Shown: positions 17,794 to 27,100 of the stretch, piece after piece
Position numbering within the stretch: position 1 is the first letter of the stretch
Layout of the letters: every line of letters begins with the position of its first letter
DNA from: Photobacterium iliopiscarium
GTDB taxonomy: Bacteria > Pseudomonadota > Gammaproteobacteria > Enterobacterales > Vibrionaceae
Assembly: GCF_003026395.1 (NCBI RefSeq)
Contig: NZ_PYOO01000001.1
Coordinates: 248,001 to 312,000, forward strand
DNA length: 64,000 nt
Reading direction: 5' to 3'
Made by a program: the position numbers and the translations under genes
Notes under the pieces: model-generated
Told to the model about the DNA's origin: nothing
Database searches by the model: none
What the model saw: the letters and a program-made list of their open reading frames with translations, nothing else

Positions 17794-19104
17794 TTATTCA
17801 ACTGGTCTTGTATTTTCATCAAAATGAGGATAAAGCGAATAATCAAAATCACTTGGAAAAAATATGTTAAAACTTTCTCTGACTTTTTTATGATCTAAAC
17901 TAGCTCGGTTTCTCCTATACAGTTGATTATTGCTTTCTATCTTCTGTAACAAATATTCAGCAGCTTCTTGATTAAAATATTGTAAGTTTGGAAGTAGACA
18001 GTTAGCGAACCTCGAATCTGCCGTATTAAAGCCTCCACTACAGCAATAGTATGAAGAAATCAGTTTTGCATATTGCATCTCCCATTCTTCACTGTCTGAC
18101 AATTCAAGAAGGTACTTCCATTGTGATTCAGAAAAATTAGGATGTGCTTCCCCCTCTATCCAAGTCGTCAAGTAATCAAAATGATTAGATAAATCACCTC
18201 TGGTAAACCAACCACATGTCCGCCCGACATCTGTACTTTCCGATGCATGTTGAATTTTTAATTTTGCATCCTCTGTTAATAGCCCATAGAAAGACTCATT
18301 CATTGACAAATAATGAACTATGTAATCTAGAGGAAGCCCATTTGATGCGATGTTGCTGTAGTAATCTTGATCAGCGCTAATAAGCTCGGCTAGCTTATTT
18401 TTGTGGCGGTTTGTTATTACTCCAATAACGTTTAGGTTTAGTAGCCTATTCTCATTACATTTATCGTTAGCAACTTTGAAAGTCAGTTTCCAAAGAGTTC
18501 TGTAAAGCGAAAACTCAACCTCATCTGTCATTCTGTTCAGGTAGCGGCTTTCTATATACTTTTTAACTTTATCTCTTGTATTCAAAGCTTCTTTGGATTC
18601 ATCAAGATCTTCCAGTATTTCAGATATCACTTTTTGTGTATAAAATGGTGGTTTTATAAGTAAACCTTCTAACGTATTTCGAATCAAAGACCGAACTGTT
18701 TCTTTGTTGGGCTTATGAAGTTCTAGGTTACCTCTAAGTACCGGGTGGGCACACAAATGTCGCTGCTTTTGAAGATATCGAATATTCTCGTATTCTGCGC
18801 TATCTATAAGATTGGTTTTATTGAAGACTTGATCAACAATCCCTAATTCCCATTTAGAAGATCTAGCGTCTTCACTTTGAATAGACCTAACTTCATCCAA
18901 AATTTCCTCAGCCGCCACATCCGAATACAAGTCAACTAGATACTGTAATTTGTAAACAATATCCGAAATTGCAACAGCCCATAACATCACTACAGATGAC
19001 CTATACGATCCAACTTGATAAGACGTCAATACTTCTTCGAAGTACTCCTTAGTTTTACCAAAGTGAATCTGATCTTTCATTGATTCAATTTCAAAATTTT
19101 TCAT
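17794..19104 (-). CDS. HEPN-motif protein, probable defence/toxin cassette gene
   Basis: 436 aa, soluble. Residues 115-120 are RHLCAH, the Rx4H signature of HEPN ribonucleases, following a helical region that fits a HEPN bundle (about 20-125). The C-terminal 300 residues are alpha-helical and unrecognised. HEPN proteins often act as abortive-infection RNases. It lies directly downstream of a conserved cassette leader (19110-19375) and ends at an attC-like site, so it looks like an integron-type cassette within the CAST cargo. Phage defence is inferred. Confidence 0.7.
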   Translation of the reverse strand: MKNFEIESMKDQIHFGKTKEYFEEVLTSYQVGSYRSSVVMLWAVAISDIVYKLQYLVDLYSDVAAEEILDEVRSIQSEDARSSKWELGIVDQVFNKTNLIDSAEYENIRYLQKQRHLCAHPVLRGNLELHKPNKETVRSLIRNTLEGLLIKPPFYTQKVISEILEDLDESKEALNTRDKVKKYIESRYLNRMTDEVEFSLYRTLWKLTFKVANDKCNENRLLNLNVIGVITNRHKNKLAELISADQDYYSNIASNGLPLDYIVHYLSMNESFYGLLTEDAKLKIQHASESTDVGRTCGWFTRGDLSNHFDYLTTWIEGEAHPNFSESQWKYLLELSDSEEWEMQYAKLISSYYCCSGGFNTADSRFANCLLPNLQYFNQEAAEYLLQKIESNNQLYRRNRASLDHKKVRESFNIFFPSDFDYSLYPHFDENTRPVE

Positions 19105-19109
19105 TCATA

Positions 19110-19375
19110 GCTCTCTATTTCAACTATACAGTTAGCAGTTATTAATAAATATTTTTACTTTTACACAACATAAAGCTTGAAAAATTAGACAATATTACTT
19201 TTATTATGCATTCGATGTCACTGCCGTGGTCACGTTTTGTTACTTATAAGGCAAGATGGCGAAGATTTAGGTTAATGGTGTAAATAAAACTAATCCAAAA
19301 TCACGTTAATACGATATGAATGAGTATTTGCTCTGTCTAATAATGGGGCAATTTTGAGTTAGCTGAATAGCTAAC
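19110..19375 (-). repeat. Cassette leader repeat, copy A
   Basis: Non-coding, reading leftward into the HEPN gene. It contains the 40-bp core at 19291-19330 that is identical to 21451-21490 and near-identical to the reverse complements at 40466-40505 and 42895-42934. Its gene-proximal end (TTATTAATAACTG on the minus strand) aligns with the attI-like end of copy B. Confidence 0.85.
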
Positions 19376-19377
19376 TC
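19356..19377. repeat. Unit-boundary hairpin GAGTTAGCT / AGCTAACTC
   Basis: A perfect 9-bp stem with a 4-base loop, flanked by GGGGCAATTTT on one side and GGACAGAAA on the other. Related hairpins with the same flanks occur at 21516, 23942, 29157, 42378 and 45406. It separates the trailer of one cargo unit from the leader of the next. Confidence 0.8.
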
Positions 19378-19394
19378 ATCTGTGGACAGAAACT

Positions 19395-19519
19395 GCTTAG
19401 ATTATTTACTCTAATTAGACTGGTAGGTATTAGGAAAAATAAGGTTAACGCTTAATTTATTTTCAGCATTACCCTCATGATATTTCCAATATTTACTTAT
19501 ATTAAGGTGGCTTGGGCTT
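19395..19519 (-). repeat. Cassette trailer repeat, copy B
   Basis: Non-coding sequence after the last attC of the second unit. With the adjacent attC it matches 45231-45380 (opposite strand), including an almost identical block of about 58 bp (19501-19560 against 45231-45290). A shorter match to 42320-42400 is present. Confidence 0.8.
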
Positions 19520-19574
19520 GTCCAACACTTCGGATAGGTGTCGACTGCGCGACACATATCCTTATCTGTTATGT
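19520..19574 (-). other. Canonical attC site (55 bp)
   Basis: On the minus strand: ACATAAC start, AAGGATA ... TATCC as complementary L boxes, TGTCG / CGACA inner stem, and GTTGGAC at the end, fitting GTTRRRY exactly. It begins three bases after the stop of the 19577 gene. Confidence 0.85.
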
Positions 19575-19576
19575 AA

Positions 19577-20287
19577 TTATTTGAAGAATTTATCCAACGT
19601 AGCTTGATGAGGTGGACTAACATCAAAACACTGCTTTGCAATTATTCTAGCGTCCTCGTTAAAATCATATTGAAGCTCAAAACCATTTTCGAAAACGGCT
19701 TCAGCTAGCATATCAACAGAGCGCTCTGAACCATATTCATAAGGTTTAGCAATTGACATGCTCATTAGTCCAACAGAAGCATAAACACTCATTTCCTGCT
19801 TGTTGAAGTAATTGGATTCATAAATATTCTCAAGTACTAATAGATCATCTAAGTATAAGTTATTAATAATATTTGACAGCTTTAGGAATTTTTCTATAGT
19901 TATTTCATTCAAACCGCACGCAATAAATAAACGTCCGATCAACTCTGGTTTCTTGTGGTCATCACAACGATCAATAAGAGAAACAATAGTTTCACCCGCT
20001 CTTGTTATACCGCCTCTTTTATCAGCAATTTCATTAATCACTGTAGCTCGTTCTTCAACTGTTAGAGTCGATATCTTAGCTAAAAATTCATATATTTTCT
20101 TAGCAAACATTGCCTCTCGTACATGCTGAGCAGCATCGTAAGTTTTAACCATGACACCAAAGAATGGGATATCTTTCAGAGCATCGTGCTCAACTAACTC
20201 TTTCATGCCCAAGTCTAGAAGATCTGCGCTCAAGCCTCTAACTTTATCTGATTTAATTGATTCTACTAAAGACTTTCCTATTTCCAC
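19577..20287 (-). CDS. Unknown cassette gene, 236 aa
   Basis: Soluble helical protein with no signal and one mildly hydrophobic patch (LKDIPFFGVMVKTYDAAQ). Visible motifs such as TVEERATVINEIADKRGG are typical of helical adaptor or immunity-like proteins. I do not recognise a family. GGAGC lies upstream of the ATG. It is the second gene of the unit, between a shrunken attC and a full attC. Confidence 0.65.
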   Translation of the reverse strand: MEIGKSLVESIKSDKVRGLSADLLDLGMKELVEHDALKDIPFFGVMVKTYDAAQHVREAMFAKKIYEFLAKISTLTVEERATVINEIADKRGGITRAGETIVSLIDRCDDHKKPELIGRLFIACGLNEITIEKFLKLSNIINNLYLDDLLVLENIYESNYFNKQEMSVYASVGLMSMSIAKPYEYGSERSVDMLAEAVFENGFELQYDFNEDARIIAKQCFDVSPPHQATLDKFFK

Positions 20288-20303
20288 CTGAAGCTCCTTT
20301 AAT

Positions 20304-20325
20304 TACATAATGCTCTGTTAGGTGT
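20304..20325 (-). other. Shrunken attC-like junction between two cassette genes
   Basis: On the minus strand CACCTAACAGAGCATTATGT: an R''-like ACCTAAC joined almost directly to an R'-like half, with the central stem missing. It resembles the junction at 41028-41050, and probably fuses two former cassettes into one. Confidence 0.55.
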
Positions 20326-20333
20326 GTTCTAAA

Positions 20334-21107
20334 TTAGTACTTTTTGAAGTTATCTAAGCTTCTTCCTCCTTCACCGGATATATTTAAAATACGGCAAACA
20401 ACTTCAAAGTACTGAGGCTCAATACCTTCGATTTCTCTGTATTCGCCATGATCGTTAAGTGAACGAATCGTCGGGAAATGTTCCCACAAGTTATTGCTAG
20501 TTATATAATCATTTACTTGTGTGTGTTTTGAGAACCCATTTTCCTTAAAAATACCTATATACTCTTGAATTTCTGAACTCTCGGCCTGGCTTAAACTCAT
20601 CCCTTTCAAAACGTTATTTGCTCGATGTTTTGTACTGTACTCCTTATAAAGTAAATACTGTTTCTCGAACTTAGTGCTACCACCTGAGACTAACAATTGG
20701 AGTTGGTGCCAGCTCAATTTTACTATATTCGTAATATGTATTGTTGATCTATGTCCCTTTCGATTCGTCACTTGAACGATTTCATTTACCTTTAAGTTCG
20801 CAATTTGACGGTAAACCACCAGGTCATACTCGAATTTTTTCTCAGCAGTTACCGCTGTAGTGACAAGAGTTTTATGTTGCTTAGTCAATGAAACTTGAGG
20901 TTTTACAAATCGAGCGATAACTCGTTCAGGCTTGGGGGCAGGCTCAGGTTTAAGTGCCTCTTCAAGCGTTTTTCCAATCTGTAATTTTCCGAGTACTTTT
21001 TCTGCCGCCGCACGACTAAATTCATGATGGATTAACTCTCCATTTTGTAAAATGCCATAATGTGTCCCAAGACTATTGCTGCTAATTCTATTAATTTTGA
21101 AACTCAT
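20334..21107 (-). CDS. Unknown cassette gene, 257 aa
   Basis: The N-terminal ~60 residues (THYGILQNGELIHHEFSRAA) look like a small beta domain. A Pro/Lys-rich linker (about 50-60) follows, then a beta-rich middle (IVQVTNRKGHRSTIHITNIV) and a helical C-terminal half. No membrane segment. I do not recognise the family. It is the first gene after leader copy B, and its upstream sequence ends in an attI-like GCTGTTAGGT. Confidence 0.65.
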   Translation of the reverse strand: MSFKINRISSNSLGTHYGILQNGELIHHEFSRAAAEKVLGKLQIGKTLEEALKPEPAPKPERVIARFVKPQVSLTKQHKTLVTTAVTAEKKFEYDLVVYRQIANLKVNEIVQVTNRKGHRSTIHITNIVKLSWHQLQLLVSGGSTKFEKQYLLYKEYSTKHRANNVLKGMSLSQAESSEIQEYIGIFKENGFSKHTQVNDYITSNNLWEHFPTIRSLNDHGEYREIEGIEPQYFEVVCRILNISGEGGRSLDNFKKY

Positions 21108-21117
21108 TCTTTAACTG

Positions 21118-21500
21118 ACCTCATGAACACCTAACAGCTTATTAATAAGCATTCTTACTTTCACGCAAAAACACATTTCTAAATCCTGCAATCATAATAA
21201 ATTTGATTCATAAATATCATGAGTTTGATTGCATTATTTTGTTTCAAAATGTTTATTGGGAATGTAGAAAGTAAGAAATGTATTTAATCAGTCTTATTAA
21301 ATACAAACCGAAATGTTAAATTATTTAACTATCAATTAGTTATAGCTTTACCTCTGTTTTTAATAAGAAATATTTCTTATTAAAAACGGAACTAAAGCGA
21401 TAAAATCACCACGTTTCATTATAACTGTTGATATATACAGCAAATAAAATTAATCCAAAATCACGTTAATACGATATGAATGAGTATTTGATCTAACTCG
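21118..21500 (-). repeat. Cassette leader repeat, copy B (attI-like end)
   Basis: Reads leftward. From its gene side on the minus strand: GTTAGGT core, TTATTAATAAGC, GTGAAAGTAAGAATGC, then about 300 bp ending with the 40-bp core at 21451-21490. The same order is found in copy D (40466-40700, plus strand) over some 250 bp. The sequences diverge exactly at GCTGTTA, where the cassette genes begin, which is how integron attI sites behave. Confidence 0.85.
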
Positions 21501-21515
21501 TTTTGGGGCAAAAAT

Positions 21516-21537
21516 GAGTTAGCCAAGTAGCTAACTC
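21516..21537. repeat. Unit-boundary hairpin GAGTTAGC / GCTAACTC
   Basis: Eight-bp stem with a 6-base loop, flanked by GGGGCAAAAAT and GGGACAGAAATG. It has the same layout as 19356-19377 and marks the outer edge of leader copy B. The sequence from here to 21655 has no gene. Confidence 0.75.
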
Positions 21538-21655
21538 ATAAAGGGACAGAAATGCGTCATGCATTTCGCTAAATTAGCAGCATATAAATTACTTGAAGTA
21601 TTGCCTATCTTCCAAACCTGTTAGCCCAATTACCTCATGCACGACACTGATTCAA

Positions 21656-23518
21656 TCATGAAACCACGCTAGATACTTGGTCACGCGACCGTTTAATCAA
21701 AACAACATCTCTAGATGTTCGATTATTGATAGCTGACAATCTATTAAAAACCTCTAGATGTGGATGGGTATGACTCAATAAACGAGGTGCGACCATCATC
21801 CCCCATACTAAAATACTTACAAATGGTTGATTAAAAGCTAGAGCCGCAGAGCCTCCAAGGAATCCAGTTAGATCCCATTTAGATAATCTCTTTTGGTTTG
21901 CCTCTAGCTTTCCGATTTCCGTTCTTAGTTCCATGAGCTTAAGCGATAACTCTTCTTCGGTCAGGTTAGAAAACCTTTCCAGTATATCGGTAGCAAATGG
22001 TATTTCCCGTCCCGAAAAAACCCTATCCAGCTCCAAAACATCCATGTCATTATTTATGCTATAAACTTTATTTAGAAGCATCCCTATCTCTGCTTCTTTA
22101 AGAATAGGATTTTGCCTCTGAAATCCGGCATAACAACCACCAATGTATTCACATGCCTTAAGCCATTCTGGATGGTTTGGGTCATAGTAAGGAACGTAAT
22201 GTGCGCCAAGACCTAAAGAATATTCGTAACTCGCTGTTAACCAACCCAGCATACTAGTTTCCTCATGGGCATACATATTTGACATAAATTGGCCCATTCC
22301 AACATATGAAATTCCCGTGGGGCCAAGTTTGTTCACAAGATATTCCATATCTTGCCAAGAATTGCTTACGGAATTTGCTAACTTGAGCGCAGCTTCAGAT
22401 CCTTCCTGTTTAAGGACACGAATAAAATGGAACTGCTGTTCAGTGGTCAGCGTATGCCCCAATATGCCTGAACGATTTCGCATTCCGATAATAGTAGAAG
22501 ATGCTAAAGCTCTAGGAAACACAATCGCACTGGGATCAACATCCAGAATCGTAGTTATTAACTCAATGGAATAGCGCTTTATATTTTGTGTGATAGTAAA
22601 TTTTAACCGCTGCCTTTTTACCAACTCCTGCAATTCGAAGCGATTGATTGAGAACATTTGATAAAAATCTACCGAAAGTTTCGGGTTATCATTGAACGGC
22701 AGCGCAATAATCACCGTCTTATACAGTGCCAGATATTCTCGAATGTTTTGCCTTGAAAAAACACTGGCATCGACAAAACAGCTAGTTGACTTGAGAATAG
22801 ACGTAGGGATAAATTCTGATTGAGAAAATTCAAGGTCCGAAAATACCTTGGTTCTGTTATCTACCCAAAAATCTTGGTCCTCCTGATATTTATCCAAAAC
22901 AACTTTTGAGTAAGATTTAGGTAAAAAAGACTTTGCTTTTAAAAGCAAACTGTTTGGATCATAACCCACTGTTTTTCTGCCAGTTTCACCTTCTGATGGA
23001 TACTCGGGTATCGCTTTGTCAACCGTCACGACTAACTCATAGTCATCATACCCCAAACTTGCCAATAGGATCTTTAGCTCGTTGGTTTCATCTTCATTCG
23101 GCTCAAAGCGCAGCTTAAGTTCAAAGATGTTAGTAGCCAACTTAAAATCAAAGTGGAATGGATGATATTTCTCTGGCAAATGAATATTTAACTCATTTGC
23201 TGCTTCTGGGGCTGTGAACGGGTGCCCATGCAGACATATTTTTTTCCATGTGTCATTCAATGGAATGCGTTCAGCACTTTTATCAACATCCCCACAAAAC
23301 TCTGGCCTAGGCCTGCCCACGACAAGCACCTTTTCATAGCGTTCAATTAACTCTTCTTTTAGGAGATCAGAAAGATTAGGCACTAGTGCATAAATTTTGT
23401 CGTTATGCAAATACAAGCCTTGATGATCGATATCAGCACTTTGAATAATAAATCTTTCATAGTTATTAGCTACCGACTGAATGACTGAACTCGTGTACAG
23501 ACATTTTTTCTTATTCAT
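21656..23518 (-). CDS. Unknown large cargo protein, 620 aa
   Basis: Mostly soluble, with one hydrophobic stretch near the C-terminus (about 565-590, FLGGSAALAFNQPFVSILVWGMMVA) after a coiled-coil-like segment (EELSLKLMELRTEIGKLEANQ). The N-terminal half is mixed alpha/beta (residues 30-110). No nucleotide-binding, nuclease or protease motif is obvious. It stands alone between two boundary hairpins, next to an Avs4-like gene, so a defence role is plausible but not shown by the sequence. Confidence 0.6.
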   Translation of the reverse strand: MNKKKCLYTSSVIQSVANNYERFIIQSADIDHQGLYLHNDKIYALVPNLSDLLKEELIERYEKVLVVGRPRPEFCGDVDKSAERIPLNDTWKKICLHGHPFTAPEAANELNIHLPEKYHPFHFDFKLATNIFELKLRFEPNEDETNELKILLASLGYDDYELVVTVDKAIPEYPSEGETGRKTVGYDPNSLLLKAKSFLPKSYSKVVLDKYQEDQDFWVDNRTKVFSDLEFSQSEFIPTSILKSTSCFVDASVFSRQNIREYLALYKTVIIALPFNDNPKLSVDFYQMFSINRFELQELVKRQRLKFTITQNIKRYSIELITTILDVDPSAIVFPRALASSTIIGMRNRSGILGHTLTTEQQFHFIRVLKQEGSEAALKLANSVSNSWQDMEYLVNKLGPTGISYVGMGQFMSNMYAHEETSMLGWLTASYEYSLGLGAHYVPYYDPNHPEWLKACEYIGGCYAGFQRQNPILKEAEIGMLLNKVYSINNDMDVLELDRVFSGREIPFATDILERFSNLTEEELSLKLMELRTEIGKLEANQKRLSKWDLTGFLGGSAALAFNQPFVSILVWGMMVAPRLLSHTHPHLEVFNRLSAINNRTSRDVVLIKRSRDQVSSVVS

Positions 23519-23776
23519 TGATTCAGTTCCTACTCGAGGTAGATCGCAAATTGGATGGTTCGCCTCTCACCCAAACCGCACCTTGCACAGTTGTTATACT
23601 CCTGTAGGTGCCAACATTTTGGTCATAAAACCAACTGATACAGTTCTTTCTATTCCGACTAATTTGCGAACAATTGGGTCCGGTTTTATCTTTTTATCAT
23701 CATTACTTTTTGTAGGTCTAAGTTAACTGCAAATCTATGTTCGTACTTTGGTCTACAACACGTTTTGGGGCACAGG

Positions 23777-23899
23777 CTCTTCAGAGGAAAAGCGTGGGAT
23801 CAGCAATATCCTGTTACCAAATGGGAATGTGAACGTTCAGAGATGATTGAAAAAGTACAAGGTAATAAGAGCCCTGTATTACTAAGTCGTTGTAATTGA
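23777..23899 (+). pseudogene. C-terminal fragment of endonuclease I (EndA family)
   Basis: The plus-strand frame reads KAWDQQYPVTKWECERSEM and continues IEKVQGN, ending LLSRCN and stop. This is the conserved C-terminus of periplasmic endonuclease I (compare E. coli EndA: AWDKMYPVTDWECER, then IAKVQGN). Only about 40 residues remain; there is no start or catalytic His-Me finger region. It is a remnant, probably left by exchange of cargo. The surrounding 23519-24158 has no intact gene. Confidence 0.8.
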
Positions 23900-23940
23900 T
23901 ATAAGTGTAAAGAACATTCTAATAACTATCTTATTGTATA

Positions 23941-23983
23941 CAACGAGCTAGTCAAAATGATCAGCTCGTTGTTGGACAATTCT
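23941..23983. repeat. Unit-boundary hairpin between the 620-aa gene and the avs4-like gene
   Basis: CAACGAGCT / AGCTCGTTG inverted repeat with a partly paired interior, followed by TTGGACAATTCTG. It belongs to the same family as 29157-29190 and 32386-32410 (GAGCTAGC with GGACA). Confidence 0.6.
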
Positions 23984-24158
23984 GGGTTAGAGCCGAAATA
24001 CTTATCTGAGCCAAATTTAGTCTTTCAGGTTGTGTCGAATCTGTCATCACAAATTGACAGCTCAAGTATGAGACACTTTGCAATTACTAAAAATATTGAG
24101 TACAGTCCGCTTCAATTTCAGCTAGTTATTCTCTTAAGATTGATTCGGTTTATTGTTA

Positions 24159-27100
24159 TTAAACAATGTTTTCTCTCATTAAATAACCCGACACCTCTCC
24201 TCTTTCTATTAAGAAATTAAGAACAGTAAGAGTTTTTTCCATTAATTCTGGTGTGCGCCTTACGTTAGCTCGCTCTCGAAAAAGGTATTTTTTCATATAC
24301 TTATTCACGTAATAAATTGTATCGTCATCTAAGTCGGCAGTTAGTAACGAATTATTATTGTTTAATATTTGGGCGAGCCAATGCACTCCATTGGGGAGAT
24401 ACTCACTACCGATGCCGTTTAACAGTTTTGCGATTGAACATAGTGTAGTGGGCGATTGAGAGAGTTTAATCGACATTTCTGCAAAAAATCGAGAATCCCT
24501 TGCTGTGAATGTATGCCAACTTTTTGCTTCAGGTTTCCACCAAGGTAAGGCAAAAAGGTAAGCTCTAATAACTTTTTCTGAGCGGTAACCTAAATACCCT
24601 TTTTGGGCTAACTCCAAAACTTTGGGCTTAAATAGCTCCCATACTTCCCAGAATTGCTCATACGCCGCAATACTGTCCTGAGCCAGAACGAACTCCTCTA
24701 GTAGGTCCGCTGTACCTTCGGAGGAACCGAAATGGGTTAAATATGGGGTTAATAGCTCAGAGATTTCCTCAACTCTTGAACTTAATATGTAATAAGCGCT
24801 TTTTTTGAAAAACTCTTTTGAACTATGGAAGTTATTAGAACGGTCTTTTTCATCTGTCAAAAGGGAGTGAGCTGATACATCTAGCAATTTCATGAATGCT
24901 TCTTTAGGCCAACCAAGTGTTTTATTTGGAAGAACAAATATTGCAACCGATTTACTGAATATATCTAGCTGTTCATAATCTATACTGTACGCTTCTCCGA
25001 TGCCATTTTCTTCGATTGCCGAAATAATCGATTCATTCTCCTCTAGCAGCCTCTTCCACAAGCCATCAAAGCGAACTTCAAATTGTTTTTTGTCGAAGCT
25101 TTCTTGTCGGATTTTTTCAATTAGATTTGAGTAAAGAGGATTCAATAATAAATAACCTAGATAAATTGAACGAACCTCTTGCTCAAATTCATTCCACAGC
25201 TTAACGATTGCAGCAATTGCATATGCACTAAACCTTTGTGAACCGTGTATATCTATAGAATCCGTTCTTATAAGTCCAGCCACTAATATAAGCTTGAGCG
25301 CTGCCCGATGCTCAGGAAAGCGGCTAAACATTTCGGGGATTACAGCAAAGCAGGCATCTAAACCATCACTAATTTGATATCTATAATTTTCATTGAAAGG
25401 TTTTTCGTACTCCTCCCCAACTATGCTAATACATAAAGATAGCTGCTCTTTGGAAAGGTCTTCATAATGATATTTAAAAAGTGCAGCTGAAGCATATATA
25501 TGAGTCGAACGGTTAAAGTGAATAAAAATATCGCTTGGAGGATTATCCATGTCTGTTAAAACACTTACCAACTCATTTAAGTCTTCCATCGCTTTTACGG
25601 GTGAAGACTCATATTGTTGATACTTTTTGTAGTCTTCATTCTGATCTAATTTACTTCTAGACCACACTAATAAAGGTGAATATTTAAAATCTTGTTCTTG
25701 TTTTAGCTGATTATTATCTGACATCTCTTGAAGGTCAGGTGTAAGCTCAGGATTAAAGTTTAAGGCTATCTTATCGCCCATATCTTCCGTGATTATATTC
25801 ATCTTTCTCCTATCCATTCTGGCTAAAGACATTCTCCAAAGTTTTAAATCCTCTGTGCCTTTGGCGGCTTCTATTTCTTGATAATACTTATCTAGTAACG
25901 CCCATATTTTATTCTGTCTGTGCTGAACTTCAGGTTCCTCAACCTCTCCCTTTCGGCCAAAAAGTTGATAGTAAAGGCAGAGTGATTCTAGAGATTCCGT
26001 CCTATGAGGCGCATCGCAAGATTTGATTCGTTCATCTTGGTGAGCTTTATTGTGCTGAAAGCCGCCGAACATTGACCCCAACATTTCTAGCTGTCTTTTG
26101 TGTTGGCTATCAAAAACCGTTCGTGCAATATCAAACTGGATAAATTCCTTAACTTCAAACAAAATCATTGCGACGTTAAAGAGCTTATCTCTATTTGCTA
26201 AAACGATACTAGCAACGACGCCACAAATAGCAGATGATTTAGTATGTTTTAATAAATATTTTAGCCATAATTCGAGATATTTTGCCTCTGTATCTTTAGC
26301 TCTCTCAAGAAAAAATTTCTCCAGCGCCATAAGTATTGATTTGACTATATCAGGCGCTCCATCGGCACCACGGTATGCTCCCCATAAGTCTTGGCCTAAT
26401 ACTACTTCTGAAGTGGTGTCATCAATAATCAACTTTCCTGTGGGAAATTCTGAATCACTATAGTAAGTGATTAAATTGTCAGTGACTTTATCTATGAATT
26501 TTATAACAAAGTCTACGGTCATTTTTAAGTCAAAACGCAGTAAACTGTAAATTGGTGTTTGATACGCGCTTTCAGGGTGGTAATTAAAGTCAAATTCATC
26601 AGCAACACCAAATATCTGCTCTCTTTCTTTATAACTTCTATATTGATTGTCAGGTGTATATTCTTTCAGCCAGTACGTGCTAGCCATTTCTAAAACTTTA
26701 CTCGGTAACGCTTTTGCTACGTAAATGCCATCCGACTCTTTAAGTAACAACTTTGCGAAATTATCATAATACCTTGTTCTCTTGGTTTGCTTAGCGTGGC
26801 AAACTTTATCAATAAACGCACTCAGTTCTGACTTTATCTCTAGAGCGCCGTAGGCTATCGTTTTTAAAACTGAATCAATGAACTTTCCATCTCTAGAATA
26901 TGAATACATTGGTTCGCTTTGCTCATAGTATTCAAGACATAACAAACTCGCTTTTTTAGTAGTTTCCCCGTTATTTACTGAGCTATTCCATTCATATAAA
27001 GCAGGCAAAAAGATTCTTAAATTTTCGAATCCTATTTGCACTTTATGCGCGTAGAGAAACTCAATAAACGCTTCCCAGCCTTTCCCTTTGGGTTTAGTGA

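Noticed and set aside
23957-24220. 87-aa plus-strand frame near the Avs4-like gene
   Set aside because: It runs into the antisense of the Avs4-like C-terminus and lacks a ribosome site.
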